A stretch of DNA of 33,102 nt from an uncultured Bacteroidales bacterium (GTDB taxonomy: Bacteria; Bacteroidota; Bacteroidia; Bacteroidales; UBA4417): contig CAISRK010000259.1 in assembly GCA_903887815.1 (NCBI GenBank), positions 1 through 33,102 on the forward strand, read 5' to 3'. A program made the position numbers and the translations under genes. Below are positions 1 through 9,763 of this stretch, piece by piece; the stretch's first letter is position 1, and every line of letters starts with the position of its first letter. Under the pieces are notes generated by a model. It was not told the DNA's origin, made no database searches, and worked only from the letters and a program-made list of their open reading frames with translations.

Positions 1-207
1 ATACCCTGCTACTTCAATATTCCCGGTCAGGCCTGATTTCTGCCGCTCAAGGAACTCTTTTATCCAGCCTTCCGGCTTGATATCGGTTATTTTGATTTTA
101 TTAAATTTAACAAATTCAGCGTTTTGTGCTGTACAGGTAAGAGTCGAGTTCAAGGCAAAAATGCCGGAAATAAGAATTACTGCAAAAGTTCTTACGTTGA
201 TCTTCAT
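1..207 (-). CDS. GH127-like (DUF1680) glycoside hydrolase, N-terminal part only; truncated by window edge
   Basis: Manual translation of the minus strand from the ATG at 205-207: MKINVRTFAVILISGIFALNSTLTCTAQNAEFVKFNKIKITDIKPEGWIKEFLERQKSGLTGNIEVAGY. Signal peptide followed by an 'IKPEGWIKEFLERQ..GLTGN' motif like the N-terminus of the GH127 protein at 2583-5420 (IKPSGWMKSQMQSDMDGFVGN). Not in the ORF track because it is cut by the window edge. Confidence 0.65.
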   Translation of the reverse strand, partial: MKINVRTFAVILISGIFALNSTLTCTAQNAEFVKFNKIKITDIKPEGWIKEFLERQKSGLTGNIEVAGY

Positions 208-228
208 GTGTGATTTTTTAATCGGAAC

Positions 229-399
229 CTATTTAGCCAGTTTATTCATTATAAACGATATAGGTATTTCGAAACGCTCATTCCACGATTTTTCACTATG
301 GTCTTTGCCCGGGAAGTATTTTGTTTCCCAGTACTTATCAGTAAACCCTTTTTTTTTCATAACATCATTAGCTGATTGGCAAAAAGATTCCGCTGGTTT
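229..399 (-). pseudogene. Remnant of the C-terminal end of a PF00756-type esterase (paralogue of the 2583-5420 C-terminus)
   Basis: Minus-strand translation: KPAESFCQSANDVMKKKGFTDKYWETKYFPGKDHSEKSWNERFEIPISFIMNKLAK*. It closely matches QKKVDEIMKVKGFSEKSWVTKYFPGKDHSEKSWNARFEIPVLFILKK* from the downstream fusion protein. An in-frame TGA lies just upstream (400-402) and no full gene is present. Confidence 0.75.
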
Positions 400-403
400 T
401 CAG

Positions 404-2578
404 CTACTTTAATGTCATTTCAAAACCAAGGTTTCCTCCATTTCTTATTTCTTCAAATGTAATAAATGGTTTGACGATTTGCTGACCATTGAGAAGAACT
501 TTTTCACAATAGATATTTTGTGAAGAATAATTCAGGGATTCGATTATTAGAGTTTTAGCATTATTCATATGAACCTTAACTTTTTTGAATTGAGGTGCCC
601 CCAGCACAAATTCATTTCCGGCCGGATTCACCGGGTAAAATCCAAAACAAGACAGAACATACCAGGCCGACATTTGCCCGCAGTCGTCATTACCGATCAT
701 ACCGTTGGGTGTGTTGTTCTGAAACTCACTGATAATTTGGTGAATATATCTCTGCCCGGTTTTCGGTGAGTTCGAATAGGCATACAAATAAACGATATGA
801 TGGCCGGGTTCGTTGCCATGAGCGTATTGCCCGATCATGGCTTCCTGCCCCAGGAATTTGTTAGGATTCAAGGCTCCGATAGTAAAGAAATCGTTTAACT
901 GTTTTGTAAATGCTTCGTCCCCGCCCAAAAGTTTTTTCATACCATTGATATCGTACTGCGCAGGTGTCCAGAAATATTGCCAGGCATTAGCTTCGGTATA
1001 ATCACCGGGATTATTCATTGGCGAAGTGGCTGCCAGCGGATCAAACGGTGTCCGCCAGGTACCTTTTGTATCCTTTCCGCGAAACATTTTAGTTCCCGGA
1101 TCGAACAGGTTTTTGTAGTAGGCAGCTCTTTTGTAAAAGGTTTCAGCTGTTGGTTTATCGCCGAGTTTCGAAGCCATTTCGGCCACACACCAATCATCAT
1201 ATCCGCTTTCGAGGGTGCGGGAAACGGCTTCGTTATCCAGTTTATCAAAGGGGTAATACCCATATTTGTTGTATAACTCCCAATCTGAATTGATGTGACT
1301 TTTGGTTGAAGTTTCAACCATTGCTTTCAGTGCTTCATTTTTGTCAAATCCTGTGACACCCTTGTTGTAAGCCGAAAGAATCATTGGAATAGCATGGTTG
1401 CCTATCATGCAGTAATTGTCCTGTCCCCAGGCTGTCCAGATGGGAAGAAAACCAGCCGCTTCATAATGCAGAAGCAAGGAGTTTACAATGCCGTTAATCT
1501 TTTCGGGAGCAATTATTTCGAGAAGCGGGAATGCGGCACGGTAAACATCCCATATCGAAAGAGTGGAATAATATTCACTGTTTGGCGCAAGCGCAATTTT
1601 ATCGTCTGCCCCGCGGTATTTGCCGTCAGTATCGGCAATATTCGAAGGCTGTAAAAACAGGTGATATAAAGAGGTGTAAAATATTTCTTTCTGTTTCGGG
1701 TCAGCTTCAATTTCGATTCTACTTAAGTAATCATTCCAGACCTTTTGGGCGTGGTGCTTTACCTGTTCGAAATCCCAACCCGGAATTTCAGTTTTCATAT
1801 TACGTTTTGCCCCTTCAACCGCCACAGTAGATAAAGCAATTTTTACCTGTAAGATTTTACTTTTATCCAGGTTAAAGGATAAGATATATTTCGGGGCATT
1901 TTCTTTCGGGCCTTTTGCCAGCTGTTCGGATTTCGTAAAAGGCTTATCAAACTTTATCACAAAGAAATACTTTCTTTCCACCCAGTTTTTGGTGCGGCAG
2001 TAGCCCGAAATGGTTTGATTATCCTCAATCTTAATATTGCTCTCCAGTACCAGACTATCGGTAAGAAAACAGAGCCCGTGCTGAAAATCAGCCAATATCC
2101 AGGCCTGTTGAGAAGGGTATGTATATCGGTGAAAAGCAACCCGTTCGGAACAGGTGAGTTCTACTTTTACCTGGTCCTTTTTAGTCAAGGTATAATAGCC
2201 TGGGCTGGCCTTTTCAGTGTTTTTGAAGTAGCGGTTCCGCAAGGTTTCGTCATTGGTTTCAGCATAGGGCAGCAGGAGAATATCTCCCATTTCGCTTATG
2301 CCGGTTCCACTGAAACGGGTTTGTGAAAAACCCAGAATAATTGTGTCGTGAAATTGATATCCACTTGTATATTTCCAGCCATCCCCGCGGTTATCGGGAC
2401 CGGGCTGTACCATTCCAAAGGGCATGGATGGACCCGGAAAAGTATGCCCGGTGCCATCGGTTCCAATGAAAGTGTTTACAAACCGGGTATAATCTCCGCC
2501 TGGCTTTTGAGCGAACAAACGGCAGCTGAAAAAAGCTATGCAGGTTAAAACTGATAAGATTATTCCTCTCCAACACAT
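404..2578 (-). CDS. GH92 family glycosidase (alpha-1,2-mannosidase-like), secreted/lipoprotein
   Basis: 724 aa ORF; N-terminal signal; VNTFIGTDGTGHTFPGPSMPFGMVQPGPDN, GFSQTRFSGTGISEMGDILLLP and GNDDCGQMSAWYVLSCFGFYPVNP motifs typical of GH92. Confidence 0.93.
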   Translation of the reverse strand: MCWRGIILSVLTCIAFFSCRLFAQKPGGDYTRFVNTFIGTDGTGHTFPGPSMPFGMVQPGPDNRGDGWKYTSGYQFHDTIILGFSQTRFSGTGISEMGDILLLPYAETNDETLRNRYFKNTEKASPGYYTLTKKDQVKVELTCSERVAFHRYTYPSQQAWILADFQHGLCFLTDSLVLESNIKIEDNQTISGYCRTKNWVERKYFFVIKFDKPFTKSEQLAKGPKENAPKYILSFNLDKSKILQVKIALSTVAVEGAKRNMKTEIPGWDFEQVKHHAQKVWNDYLSRIEIEADPKQKEIFYTSLYHLFLQPSNIADTDGKYRGADDKIALAPNSEYYSTLSIWDVYRAAFPLLEIIAPEKINGIVNSLLLHYEAAGFLPIWTAWGQDNYCMIGNHAIPMILSAYNKGVTGFDKNEALKAMVETSTKSHINSDWELYNKYGYYPFDKLDNEAVSRTLESGYDDWCVAEMASKLGDKPTAETFYKRAAYYKNLFDPGTKMFRGKDTKGTWRTPFDPLAATSPMNNPGDYTEANAWQYFWTPAQYDINGMKKLLGGDEAFTKQLNDFFTIGALNPNKFLGQEAMIGQYAHGNEPGHHIVYLYAYSNSPKTGQRYIHQIISEFQNNTPNGMIGNDDCGQMSAWYVLSCFGFYPVNPAGNEFVLGAPQFKKVKVHMNNAKTLIIESLNYSSQNIYCEKVLLNGQQIVKPFITFEEIRNGGNLGFEMTLK

Positions 2579-2582
2579 AAGG

Positions 2583-5420
2583 TTACTTTTTTAAAATAAA
2601 GAGTACCGGTATCTCGAACCTGGCATTCCACGATTTCTCCGAATGATCCTTCCCCGGGAAATATTTTGTCACCCAGCTTTTCTCTGAAAATCCTTTTACT
2701 TTCATTATTTCATCCACTTTTTTTTGAAGCGGCGGGTAAAAAGCATCCAGGGTCTGGTCGCCATAATCGAAATAGAGCTTATGCGTTTTTGGATCGGGTA
2801 AGTGGGTTTTGAGGTAATCAATAAAAAAGTCGGGCACTGGGTTGTTATCCATCGTGAAAACGCCGGGCCAATGCGTGCTCAGGCAGGCTGCTCCTCCGAA
2901 TATTTCGGGGTACTCGCATATCGCATATACCGAAATCAGCCCGCCCATGCTACTGCCGGCGATAAACGTATTTTGCTGCGCAGATAATGTTGAAAAAGTT
3001 TTGTCAATAAAAGGTTTCAGTTCGCTGACTATAAATTTCAGGTAATTATCGGAAACGGTTTGAAAGACACCGGTTGACCTGCCTGATTTCTGAAGTTCTT
3101 TGCTCACATACTCTTTTTGTTCAGGGTTTAGGGATTCAAAGGGTTTCTGCGGGAAATATTCGGAATGTCGTTTGAAAGTATTCCAGATACCGACAACAAT
3201 GCATTCCCTGATTTTCCCGTTTTTGATCATCCTGCCCAAGGTTTCGTCAACACCCCATTCCTGGTGGTTCCAGTTTATCGTGCTGTCGAACAGCATCTGC
3301 CCGTCGTGCATATATAATACCGGGTATTTCTTTTTAGCATCATACCCATCGGGCAACCACACATCAATTGTGCGGGCATTAACATATGCGGAAGGAAAAT
3401 TGCTGAAACGCCTGATTGTTCCAGCCGAGGTCTGAACTTCATTCTTAAAAGTCTCCTGCCGGAGAATAGTGGCACCTAAAGGAACCAATTTTACTTTTTC
3501 AGGCTTGCCGGTATTTTCATTTACAAGAGTAGTATTCAGTTCAGGACTTTGCCAATGGATGCCTGCATTATCAATCATTTTCATCGTTATGCCGGATATT
3601 TTTTCGGAAGAAAGCCTGTATTTCTGAATATTAACAGGTTCATATTGATAATCATTTAATCCCTGAAAGGCATATTTTTTTGTTATTGTTTCGATGCTTT
3701 CGATTGGCAACGCAAATACCAGGGCTCCGTATGTAAAATAATTCTCTTTATTCCGGTCTTGTTTGATTTCGGGCTGTGCAAGCAGGTCTAGCCGGATGGA
3801 TTCTGTTCCGGTCCAGGTTTTGTTAATGATAATGTAGCCATCTTTCTCAGTGAATTTGCAATTCAGTTTTAAACTCTTTGCCAATGAGGGTTTGCGAATT
3901 TTCAAATCAAACGGAAGCGGTTTTTCGACCGACACCTTGTAATTGATTGTATTACCGAAAGGGTAATCCGTTTCTTCAATAATCTGAACCTTCGCTCCTT
4001 TCACCTCGGTTTGTACTTCACAGGGTCCCTGAAGTACCGAAATCAGGCCTTCGCTGTCTTTCATCCACATTGATTTTACATAATACGGCATGATACGCCC
4101 GGCATTAGGAGCGCAGCAAACGGCCACATCCTGGTGTGCCGGTGAGTATTTATAGCGGGTTTGGTTTTCTCCTTTTTGAATTTCGCCGTTCCGCGTACCC
4201 TTCATCTCGTACGAATTGTCGGTTTTGCAATAAGCGATGGCACTTTTCCCCGGCAGGCGGGCTCCCTGGGCGGCATTAAAGAAAAGGTGCTCGGCCAGGT
4301 CACCATAACTGTTATTCCCCGATTTCTGAAGAAGGCTGATATATCCATCCATTAATTCCTGTAAGGAACAATATTCATAGCCTGTATTAGTTGCATTGGC
4401 AGTTCTTTCACCTACCCATTCATCGCCAATCGGCCCTCCCGACGGTGTTGTGCAATCGCTTATCCTATTAAGGTATATATCCAGCGCTTTTTTAAGTTGC
4501 GGGTTCCCAGTTGTATAATATGCCAAAATCAATGGCCGCAAATGTTCATAGGTATGAGCACCATGTTCTTTCAGTTTGTAGGCAGGATTTATGATTTTAG
4601 GATACTGGGCATCTTCGGCCAGGATATTTTCCGAGAAGTCTTTATACAGGAAAATCGCATAATCAAGATAGGTCTGGTTGCCTGTTAGCTGGTATAAACG
4701 ATCAAGAATATCGGTAAAAACCAACCCGTGAGTCATTCCGCCGGCAAAAGGTTTTACGGATTTAAAGGGCGAACTGTTATTGACAGGATAATTCGCCATG
4801 ACGTTTTCGACCGCTTTTTTTATGGCCGCAAGTATTTCAGGCTTCTGAGTGTATTCATACCAAGCAAGCAAACCTCGCAGGACTGTAGTTTTAGCCCATA
4901 GTTCACCATTTTCATCCTTAAAATTATAGCGCAGATCAGGTGAATATATCCCGAGATACCCATCCGCATCTTGTGTGGAAAGTATATAATTGACATATTC
5001 CTCCACTTTTGCCAGGTACACTTTATCATTGAGAAGAATAGCATTTCGGATAAACCCGTCGCGCCAGTTCGACTGGGTTTCGCTGTTCCACCAAAGGTAT
5101 TGGGGGTCCATATCCGGACCGATGTTTCCAAGGTTTTTCGATTTGTGCTCTTTTGTAAGTCGGTCGGCGCCGTAGATTTTATCATTCATAAGGTCTGGTA
5201 CCAGCCGGTCAAGGTTCCCTACGAACCCATCCATGTCAGACTGCATCTGCGATTTCATCCAGCCCGAAGGTTTTATTTCCCCAAATTTCAGGTACTCTAA
5301 TTCTTGCTTTTGTGCACTGGTGATCCGGTACACAGCTTTGGTATCGGATTGCGCTATTGCTGCATGAATTCCTGTAATTATTACACTTAACATAAAGAGT
5401 CGGATAAACAGCTTATTCAT
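2583..5420 (-). CDS. Two-domain protein: GH127 (beta-L-arabinofuranosidase-like, DUF1680) fused to a C-terminal PF00756-type esterase
   Basis: 945 aa ORF. N-terminal part has GH127 hallmarks (YEYCSLQEL = E-x-C; VAVCCAPNAGR = CC pair). C-terminal part has VLYMHDGQMLFD, FIAGSSMGGLIS (GxSxG nucleophile elbow) and FPGKDHSEKSW (candidate catalytic His). Confidence 0.9.
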   Translation of the reverse strand: MNKLFIRLFMLSVIITGIHAAIAQSDTKAVYRITSAQKQELEYLKFGEIKPSGWMKSQMQSDMDGFVGNLDRLVPDLMNDKIYGADRLTKEHKSKNLGNIGPDMDPQYLWWNSETQSNWRDGFIRNAILLNDKVYLAKVEEYVNYILSTQDADGYLGIYSPDLRYNFKDENGELWAKTTVLRGLLAWYEYTQKPEILAAIKKAVENVMANYPVNNSSPFKSVKPFAGGMTHGLVFTDILDRLYQLTGNQTYLDYAIFLYKDFSENILAEDAQYPKIINPAYKLKEHGAHTYEHLRPLILAYYTTGNPQLKKALDIYLNRISDCTTPSGGPIGDEWVGERTANATNTGYEYCSLQELMDGYISLLQKSGNNSYGDLAEHLFFNAAQGARLPGKSAIAYCKTDNSYEMKGTRNGEIQKGENQTRYKYSPAHQDVAVCCAPNAGRIMPYYVKSMWMKDSEGLISVLQGPCEVQTEVKGAKVQIIEETDYPFGNTINYKVSVEKPLPFDLKIRKPSLAKSLKLNCKFTEKDGYIIINKTWTGTESIRLDLLAQPEIKQDRNKENYFTYGALVFALPIESIETITKKYAFQGLNDYQYEPVNIQKYRLSSEKISGITMKMIDNAGIHWQSPELNTTLVNENTGKPEKVKLVPLGATILRQETFKNEVQTSAGTIRRFSNFPSAYVNARTIDVWLPDGYDAKKKYPVLYMHDGQMLFDSTINWNHQEWGVDETLGRMIKNGKIRECIVVGIWNTFKRHSEYFPQKPFESLNPEQKEYVSKELQKSGRSTGVFQTVSDNYLKFIVSELKPFIDKTFSTLSAQQNTFIAGSSMGGLISVYAICEYPEIFGGAACLSTHWPGVFTMDNNPVPDFFIDYLKTHLPDPKTHKLYFDYGDQTLDAFYPPLQKKVDEIMKVKGFSEKSWVTKYFPGKDHSEKSWNARFEIPVLFILKK

Positions 5421-5557
5421 TGGTAAAGAATGTTATTTTTATGATTCAAAGATATGTCCAGTTTTGCCACCTGCTAATAATTATTTTATCATATATTGAC
5501 CGTATTATATCTAATATATTATTTAATCACTTAATATTGTGGCATAATTATTTAGGC

Positions 5558-6415
5558 ATGAAACCAAGTTTCGAGCAGGTAAACAAACAGCCTGACGGAT
5601 CTCAATTAAGGCAGCTTATTCTTGATCTGCCTGAATTTGAGCCATACTGGCACTTCCATCCCGAGTTTGAGCTGACTTATATTATCAGCGGAAGCGGGAA
5701 ACGGATTATAGGTGATTCGGTTGAACCCTTTGTTGCCGGCGATCTGGTTTTGCTCGGACCTGATTTACCCCACACCTGGAATTCTGCCCCGGGCCAAAAA
5801 GGGCAATACAAGGCTGTTGTTTTTCAGTTCGGTCGTAGCATTGTTCCTGGCCCGGGGAATGGATTTCCCGAATTTCAGAATATTGCAAGGTTACTGGATT
5901 TTTCAGTCCGAGGTTTGCATTTCTATGGAAATGACATGGTTACTGTGAGTAAAAAAATTACCCGGTTATGCAGGCTGACTGGATTGGAGAAAACGACTGC
6001 CTTCTGGCTATTATTAAATGAACTTGCGACAAAGGGAAAGTTTGTTTCACTTGCTTCAGAGGGTTACGTTCCGTCATTGAATAAACACAATGCGGACAGG
6101 ATAAACAAAGTTTTCGGTTATGTTTCGGACCATTTTGGAGATATGATCAAGCTATCGGATGTAGCATCTCTAGTGCATATGACCGAAACTTCTTTTAGCC
6201 GTTTTTTTAAACAGATCACAGGCGAACCATTTACCGAATACCTTAACAACGCCCGGATTTCACACGCCTGCGTTTTGCTTGCCGGCCGGTCGGAAAGAAG
6301 CATTTCAGAAATCGCTTTAGAATCCGGTTTCAGAAGTTCGACACATTTCAATAGGATGTTTTTGCAGAAAAAGGGTTGTACACCCAGCTATTTCAGGCAA
6401 CAGCATGACGGGTAG
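5558..6415 (+). CDS. AraC family transcriptional regulator with N-terminal cupin sensor domain
   Basis: ORF 5420-6415; likely true start is the ATG at 5558 (MKPSFEQVNKQPDG). Cupin-like HFHPEFELTYIISGSGKRIIGDSVEPFVAGDLVLLGPDLPHTW; C-terminal HTH with IALESGFRSSTHFNRMFLQKKGCTPSYFRQ. Confidence 0.92.
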   Translation: MKPSFEQVNKQPDGSQLRQLILDLPEFEPYWHFHPEFELTYIISGSGKRIIGDSVEPFVAGDLVLLGPDLPHTWNSAPGQKGQYKAVVFQFGRSIVPGPGNGFPEFQNIARLLDFSVRGLHFYGNDMVTVSKKITRLCRLTGLEKTTAFWLLLNELATKGKFVSLASEGYVPSLNKHNADRINKVFGYVSDHFGDMIKLSDVASLVHMTETSFSRFFKQITGEPFTEYLNNARISHACVLLAGRSERSISEIALESGFRSSTHFNRMFLQKKGCTPSYFRQQHDG

Positions 6416-6663
6416 AGCCGGGATTCGGGAAATGGTGGTCGGAAGTCAGAAGACCGAAGTCGGAAGGTAGAGAATATGTCAAAACTAATTCTTCAGTTTT
6501 CCATTACTCAATAAACTTTTATATATTCCAGCCTCTTCCGGCTTCCGAATTCCGTCTTCATGCCATATACTTTAACCCCTTTCAATATTTTTTACGATTT
6601 CCCGTCAATTATCCAAACGAAGTAATATTTTTGTAGTATCGCAAAAGAATAAAAACTAAAAAT

Positions 6664-7956
6664 ATGGGCAAGAGGCCACACTTAACATTTGCACAGATAT
6701 GGAACATGAGTTTCGGATTTCTGGGCATACAATTCGGGTTTGCGTTGCAAAATGGCAATGCTTCACGCATACTCATGACTTTTGGTGCCGATGTGCATAA
6801 CCTTAGCTGGTTCTGGCTGGTGGCTCCTATTACTGGTATGATCATTCAGCCGATTATTGGCCTGATGAGTGATAAAACCTGGAACAGGCTTGGACGCAGG
6901 AGGCCTTATTTCCTCACCGGTGCAATCATGACTAGTATTGCACTTATCCTGATGCCGAATGCCCCACACCTGGCAACCTTTATTGCTCCTATGTTTATAG
7001 GCGGAGGTTTGCTTATGATCATGGATGCCTCCATCAATATTTCGATGGAGCCTTTCAGGGCGCTGGTTGCAGATAAGCTACCCGAAGAACAGCATACCCT
7101 GGGATTTTCGGTTCAAACATTGCTGATCGGAATCGGAGCGGTGGTCGGATCATGGCTACCGTATATACTGGGCGAATGGTTTGGCGTTTCAAAAGAAGCT
7201 TCTGGAAAAGGACTGGTTCCGGATAACGTGGTATTCTCGTTTTATTTCGGAGCTTTTGTACTGATTTCATCTATTTTATGGACAGTTTTCTCGACCTCCG
7301 AATACCCGCCCGATGAATTGGTTGCTACTGCCGAAGTGGAAGAAAAACCCAAGAAGTTTTTCATTCCACCTATTATGGTCAAGTTGTTGTTGGTACAGTT
7401 TTTTTCCTGGTTCGCCCTGTTTTCCATGTGGGTTTACACTACACCGGCTGTTGCATTAAAATATTATGGTACAACTGATGCCAATTCTGCTGCATTCCAG
7501 GATGCAGGTAACTGGGTAGGAATCTTGTTCGGTGTATATAACGGGGTTTCAGCAATTATTGCGTTATCGCTGCCAATGATAGCCAAGAGGCTTTCGAAAA
7601 AGGTTACACATGCAATAGCTCTTTGTATTGGGGGTGTATCGCTGCTATCGTTCCTTGTTTTCACCGATCCTCATTTCCTGATTGTTCCTATGATCGGAAT
7701 CGGGATCGCATGGGGAAGTATACTGGCTATGCCATATGCCATGCTGGCAAGTTCAATTCCGCCGAAACGTATGGGAGTTTATATGGGGCTGTTCAATATG
7801 TCGATCACCATTCCACAGATTGTAAGCGGAGTTTTCAGTGGGCTGATCCTGAAATACTTCTTTGCCGATAACCCAATACTCTGCATAGTTATGGCAGGAG
7901 CAAGTATGTTCCTGGGTGCAATAGCAGCTCTTTTTATCAGGGAGAAACAGGTGTAA
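6664..7956 (+). CDS. MFS transporter, sugar transporter-like (SLC45/GPH-like)
   Basis: 430 aa polytopic membrane protein; PIIGLMSDKTWNRLGRRRPYFLTGA motif; about 12 hydrophobic segments. Confidence 0.88.
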   Translation: MGKRPHLTFAQIWNMSFGFLGIQFGFALQNGNASRILMTFGADVHNLSWFWLVAPITGMIIQPIIGLMSDKTWNRLGRRRPYFLTGAIMTSIALILMPNAPHLATFIAPMFIGGGLLMIMDASINISMEPFRALVADKLPEEQHTLGFSVQTLLIGIGAVVGSWLPYILGEWFGVSKEASGKGLVPDNVVFSFYFGAFVLISSILWTVFSTSEYPPDELVATAEVEEKPKKFFIPPIMVKLLLVQFFSWFALFSMWVYTTPAVALKYYGTTDANSAAFQDAGNWVGILFGVYNGVSAIIALSLPMIAKRLSKKVTHAIALCIGGVSLLSFLVFTDPHFLIVPMIGIGIAWGSILAMPYAMLASSIPPKRMGVYMGLFNMSITIPQIVSGVFSGLILKYFFADNPILCIVMAGASMFLGAIAALFIREKQV

Positions 7957-7990
7957 AGATACTTTTGTTGCCATACCCCCTTAAAGGTTT

Positions 7991-8010
7991 CAAACCCATG
8001 AAGGGGTTTG
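7991..8010. terminator. Hairpin between convergent genes (possible terminator)
   Basis: caaaccc-atgaag-gggtttg inverted repeat (7-bp stem) between the MFS stop (7956) and the truB stop (8028). Confidence 0.4.
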
Positions 8011-8027
8011 TTAACGTCGGTATCTAA

Positions 8028-8726
8028 TTATTTTTCAGTCTGGAATTGTGCCCGTAAAACAGTTTTCAGTTTTTCAACTTCAAACGCATTGCTTAACAGG
8101 TGCGGCCCTACACGGGTGCGGCACAATGCGCTGAGGTATGCACCGCTGTTGAGCGCGAGTCCAAAGTCGCGTGCGATCGAACGTATATAGGTGCCTTTCG
8201 AACACACGATCCTGAAATCAACTTCAGGCAGTTCGATACGTGTAATTTTAAATTCGGGAACACTCACCGGGCGGGCTGCCAGACCGAGGTCTTTATCCTT
8301 GCGTGCCGATTCGTAAGCACGTTTTCCATCTATTTTAATAGCTGAAAACATAGGTGGAATCTGCATAATGTCGCCGCTCAAGCTTCGCGCAGCATCGTAT
8401 ATCATTTCAGGGGTAATATGGCCAGTTGGGAAAGTCTCGTTCACCTCTTTTTCCATATCGTACGATGGAGTTGTAGCACCAACAGTAAACGTGCCGGTAT
8501 ATTCTTTATCAAAATCTTTAAATTCCTCTATGCGTTTAGTGGCTTTTCCGGTGCAGACTATCAGCAAGCCCGTTGCCAGCGGATCGAGTGTGCCGGCATG
8601 ACCGATTTTTATCTTTTTCCCGATAAGGTGCTTAATCAGGCCGCGCAGTGAGCCAATAACATCGAACGACGTCCAGCGGTAGGGTTTGTTTACAAGAAGA
8701 ATTTCGCCTTCGTCGATGTTTAACAT
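8028..8726 (-). CDS. truB: tRNA pseudouridine(55) synthase TruB
   Basis: 232 aa; LLVNKPYRWTSFDVIGSLR, KIGHAGTLDPLATGLLIVCTGKATK, CSKGTYIRSIARDFG motifs. Confidence 0.97.
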   Translation of the reverse strand: MLNIDEGEILLVNKPYRWTSFDVIGSLRGLIKHLIGKKIKIGHAGTLDPLATGLLIVCTGKATKRIEEFKDFDKEYTGTFTVGATTPSYDMEKEVNETFPTGHITPEMIYDAARSLSGDIMQIPPMFSAIKIDGKRAYESARKDKDLGLAARPVSVPEFKITRIELPEVDFRIVCSKGTYIRSIARDFGLALNSGAYLSALCRTRVGPHLLSNAFEVEKLKTVLRAQFQTEK

Positions 8727-8751
8727 GTGAGAATGTTGATTTGTTAAGGTT

Positions 8752-8927
8752 TAAACCACGGAGGCACGGAGGACACAGAGGTTCATGGAGATTTTTATTT
8801 TCGGATTTTGCTTAGGTGAAATGTGAGTCTAAGATTCAGAGAAATTTTGGTAATTCAGTATTCCGATTAGAAGAAATGGCATTTCCTCTGTGTTCCTCAG
8901 TGCACTCTGTGCCTCTGTGGTAAAAAA
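8752..8927. repeat. MITE-like intergenic element with imperfect terminal inverted repeats
   Basis: Left: accacggaggcacggaggacacagagg (about 8755-8781). Right: cctctgtgttcctcagtgcactctgtgcctctgtggt (8885-8921), the inverted counterpart. About 100 bp lie between them. Confidence 0.7.
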
Positions 8928-9707
8928 TCAGATTACCTTCAGGTCCACACCTAATGCCAGCAGTATAAGCAATATCGCACCGACAATGATGCGATAATAT
9001 CCGAATACTTTAAACCCGTGTTTCTGAAGGTATGTGATGAAGAACTTTATCGCAAGCATGGCAACCACAAAAGCGACCACATTCCCGAGAAGCAATACGC
9101 CCAGGTTATCGGCATTGAAGTGTTTGTAGTCTTTCAGCAGTTTATAGGCCGAGGCCGCTGCCATGGTTGGAACAGCAAGGAAAAATGAGAATTCAGCCGC
9201 TTTGGTGCGGGTAAGTTTTTGCTGCATACCTCCGATAATGGTTGCTGCCGAGCGCGACACACCGGGAATCATGGCTATGCACTGGAACAGACCGATCACG
9301 AAAGCATTTGTATAAGTAGGTTCCTTTTTTTCGTTGGTATTGTTGAATAACTTATCCACAAACAGGAAAAAGATACCTCCGAGCAGGAGCATGAGGGCAA
9401 CCACGAAAACACTCTCGAGCATGGCATCAATCTGGTTGCTGAATAAAAACCCCAGTATGGCTGCTGGTATAAAAGCAACAAAAAGTTTGTAGTAAAAATT
9501 AAACGTCTGGAAGAACCGTTTCCAGTATAGGACTATTACCGACAGGATTGCACCAAACTGAATATTAACGGTAAACGCTTTTGTAAATTCATTCATCTCG
9601 GTACCGAGTAGGCGTTCGGTAATGATCATATGCCCTGTCGACGAAATGGGTAAAAACTCTGTTATACCCTCTACAATGGCAATAATAATGGCATGGAGGT
9701 AGCTCAT
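8928..9707 (-). CDS. uppP: Undecaprenyl-diphosphate phosphatase (UppP/BacA)
   Basis: 259 aa; [28 protein letters not shown] and [14 protein letters not shown] motifs. Confidence 0.97.
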   Translation of the reverse strand: MSYLHAIIIAIVEGITEFLPISSTGHMIITERLLGTEMNEFTKAFTVNIQFGAILSVIVLYWKRFFQTFNFYYKLFVAFIPAAILGFLFSNQIDAMLESVFVVALMLLLGGIFFLFVDKLFNNTNEKKEPTYTNAFVIGLFQCIAMIPGVSRSAATIIGGMQQKLTRTKAAEFSFFLAVPTMAAASAYKLLKDYKHFNADNLGVLLLGNVVAFVVAMLAIKFFITYLQKHGFKVFGYYRIIVGAILLILLALGVDLKVI

Positions 9708-9763
9708 TTTGTTTTCAACTAAATAGGTTTGTGAATAGCACTCCCAGAAGCAGGCAATAAATA

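Noticed and set aside
4820-5185. 121-aa alternative-frame ORF within GH127
   Set aside because: Out-of-frame overlap of a clear GH127 coding region; no domain pattern.
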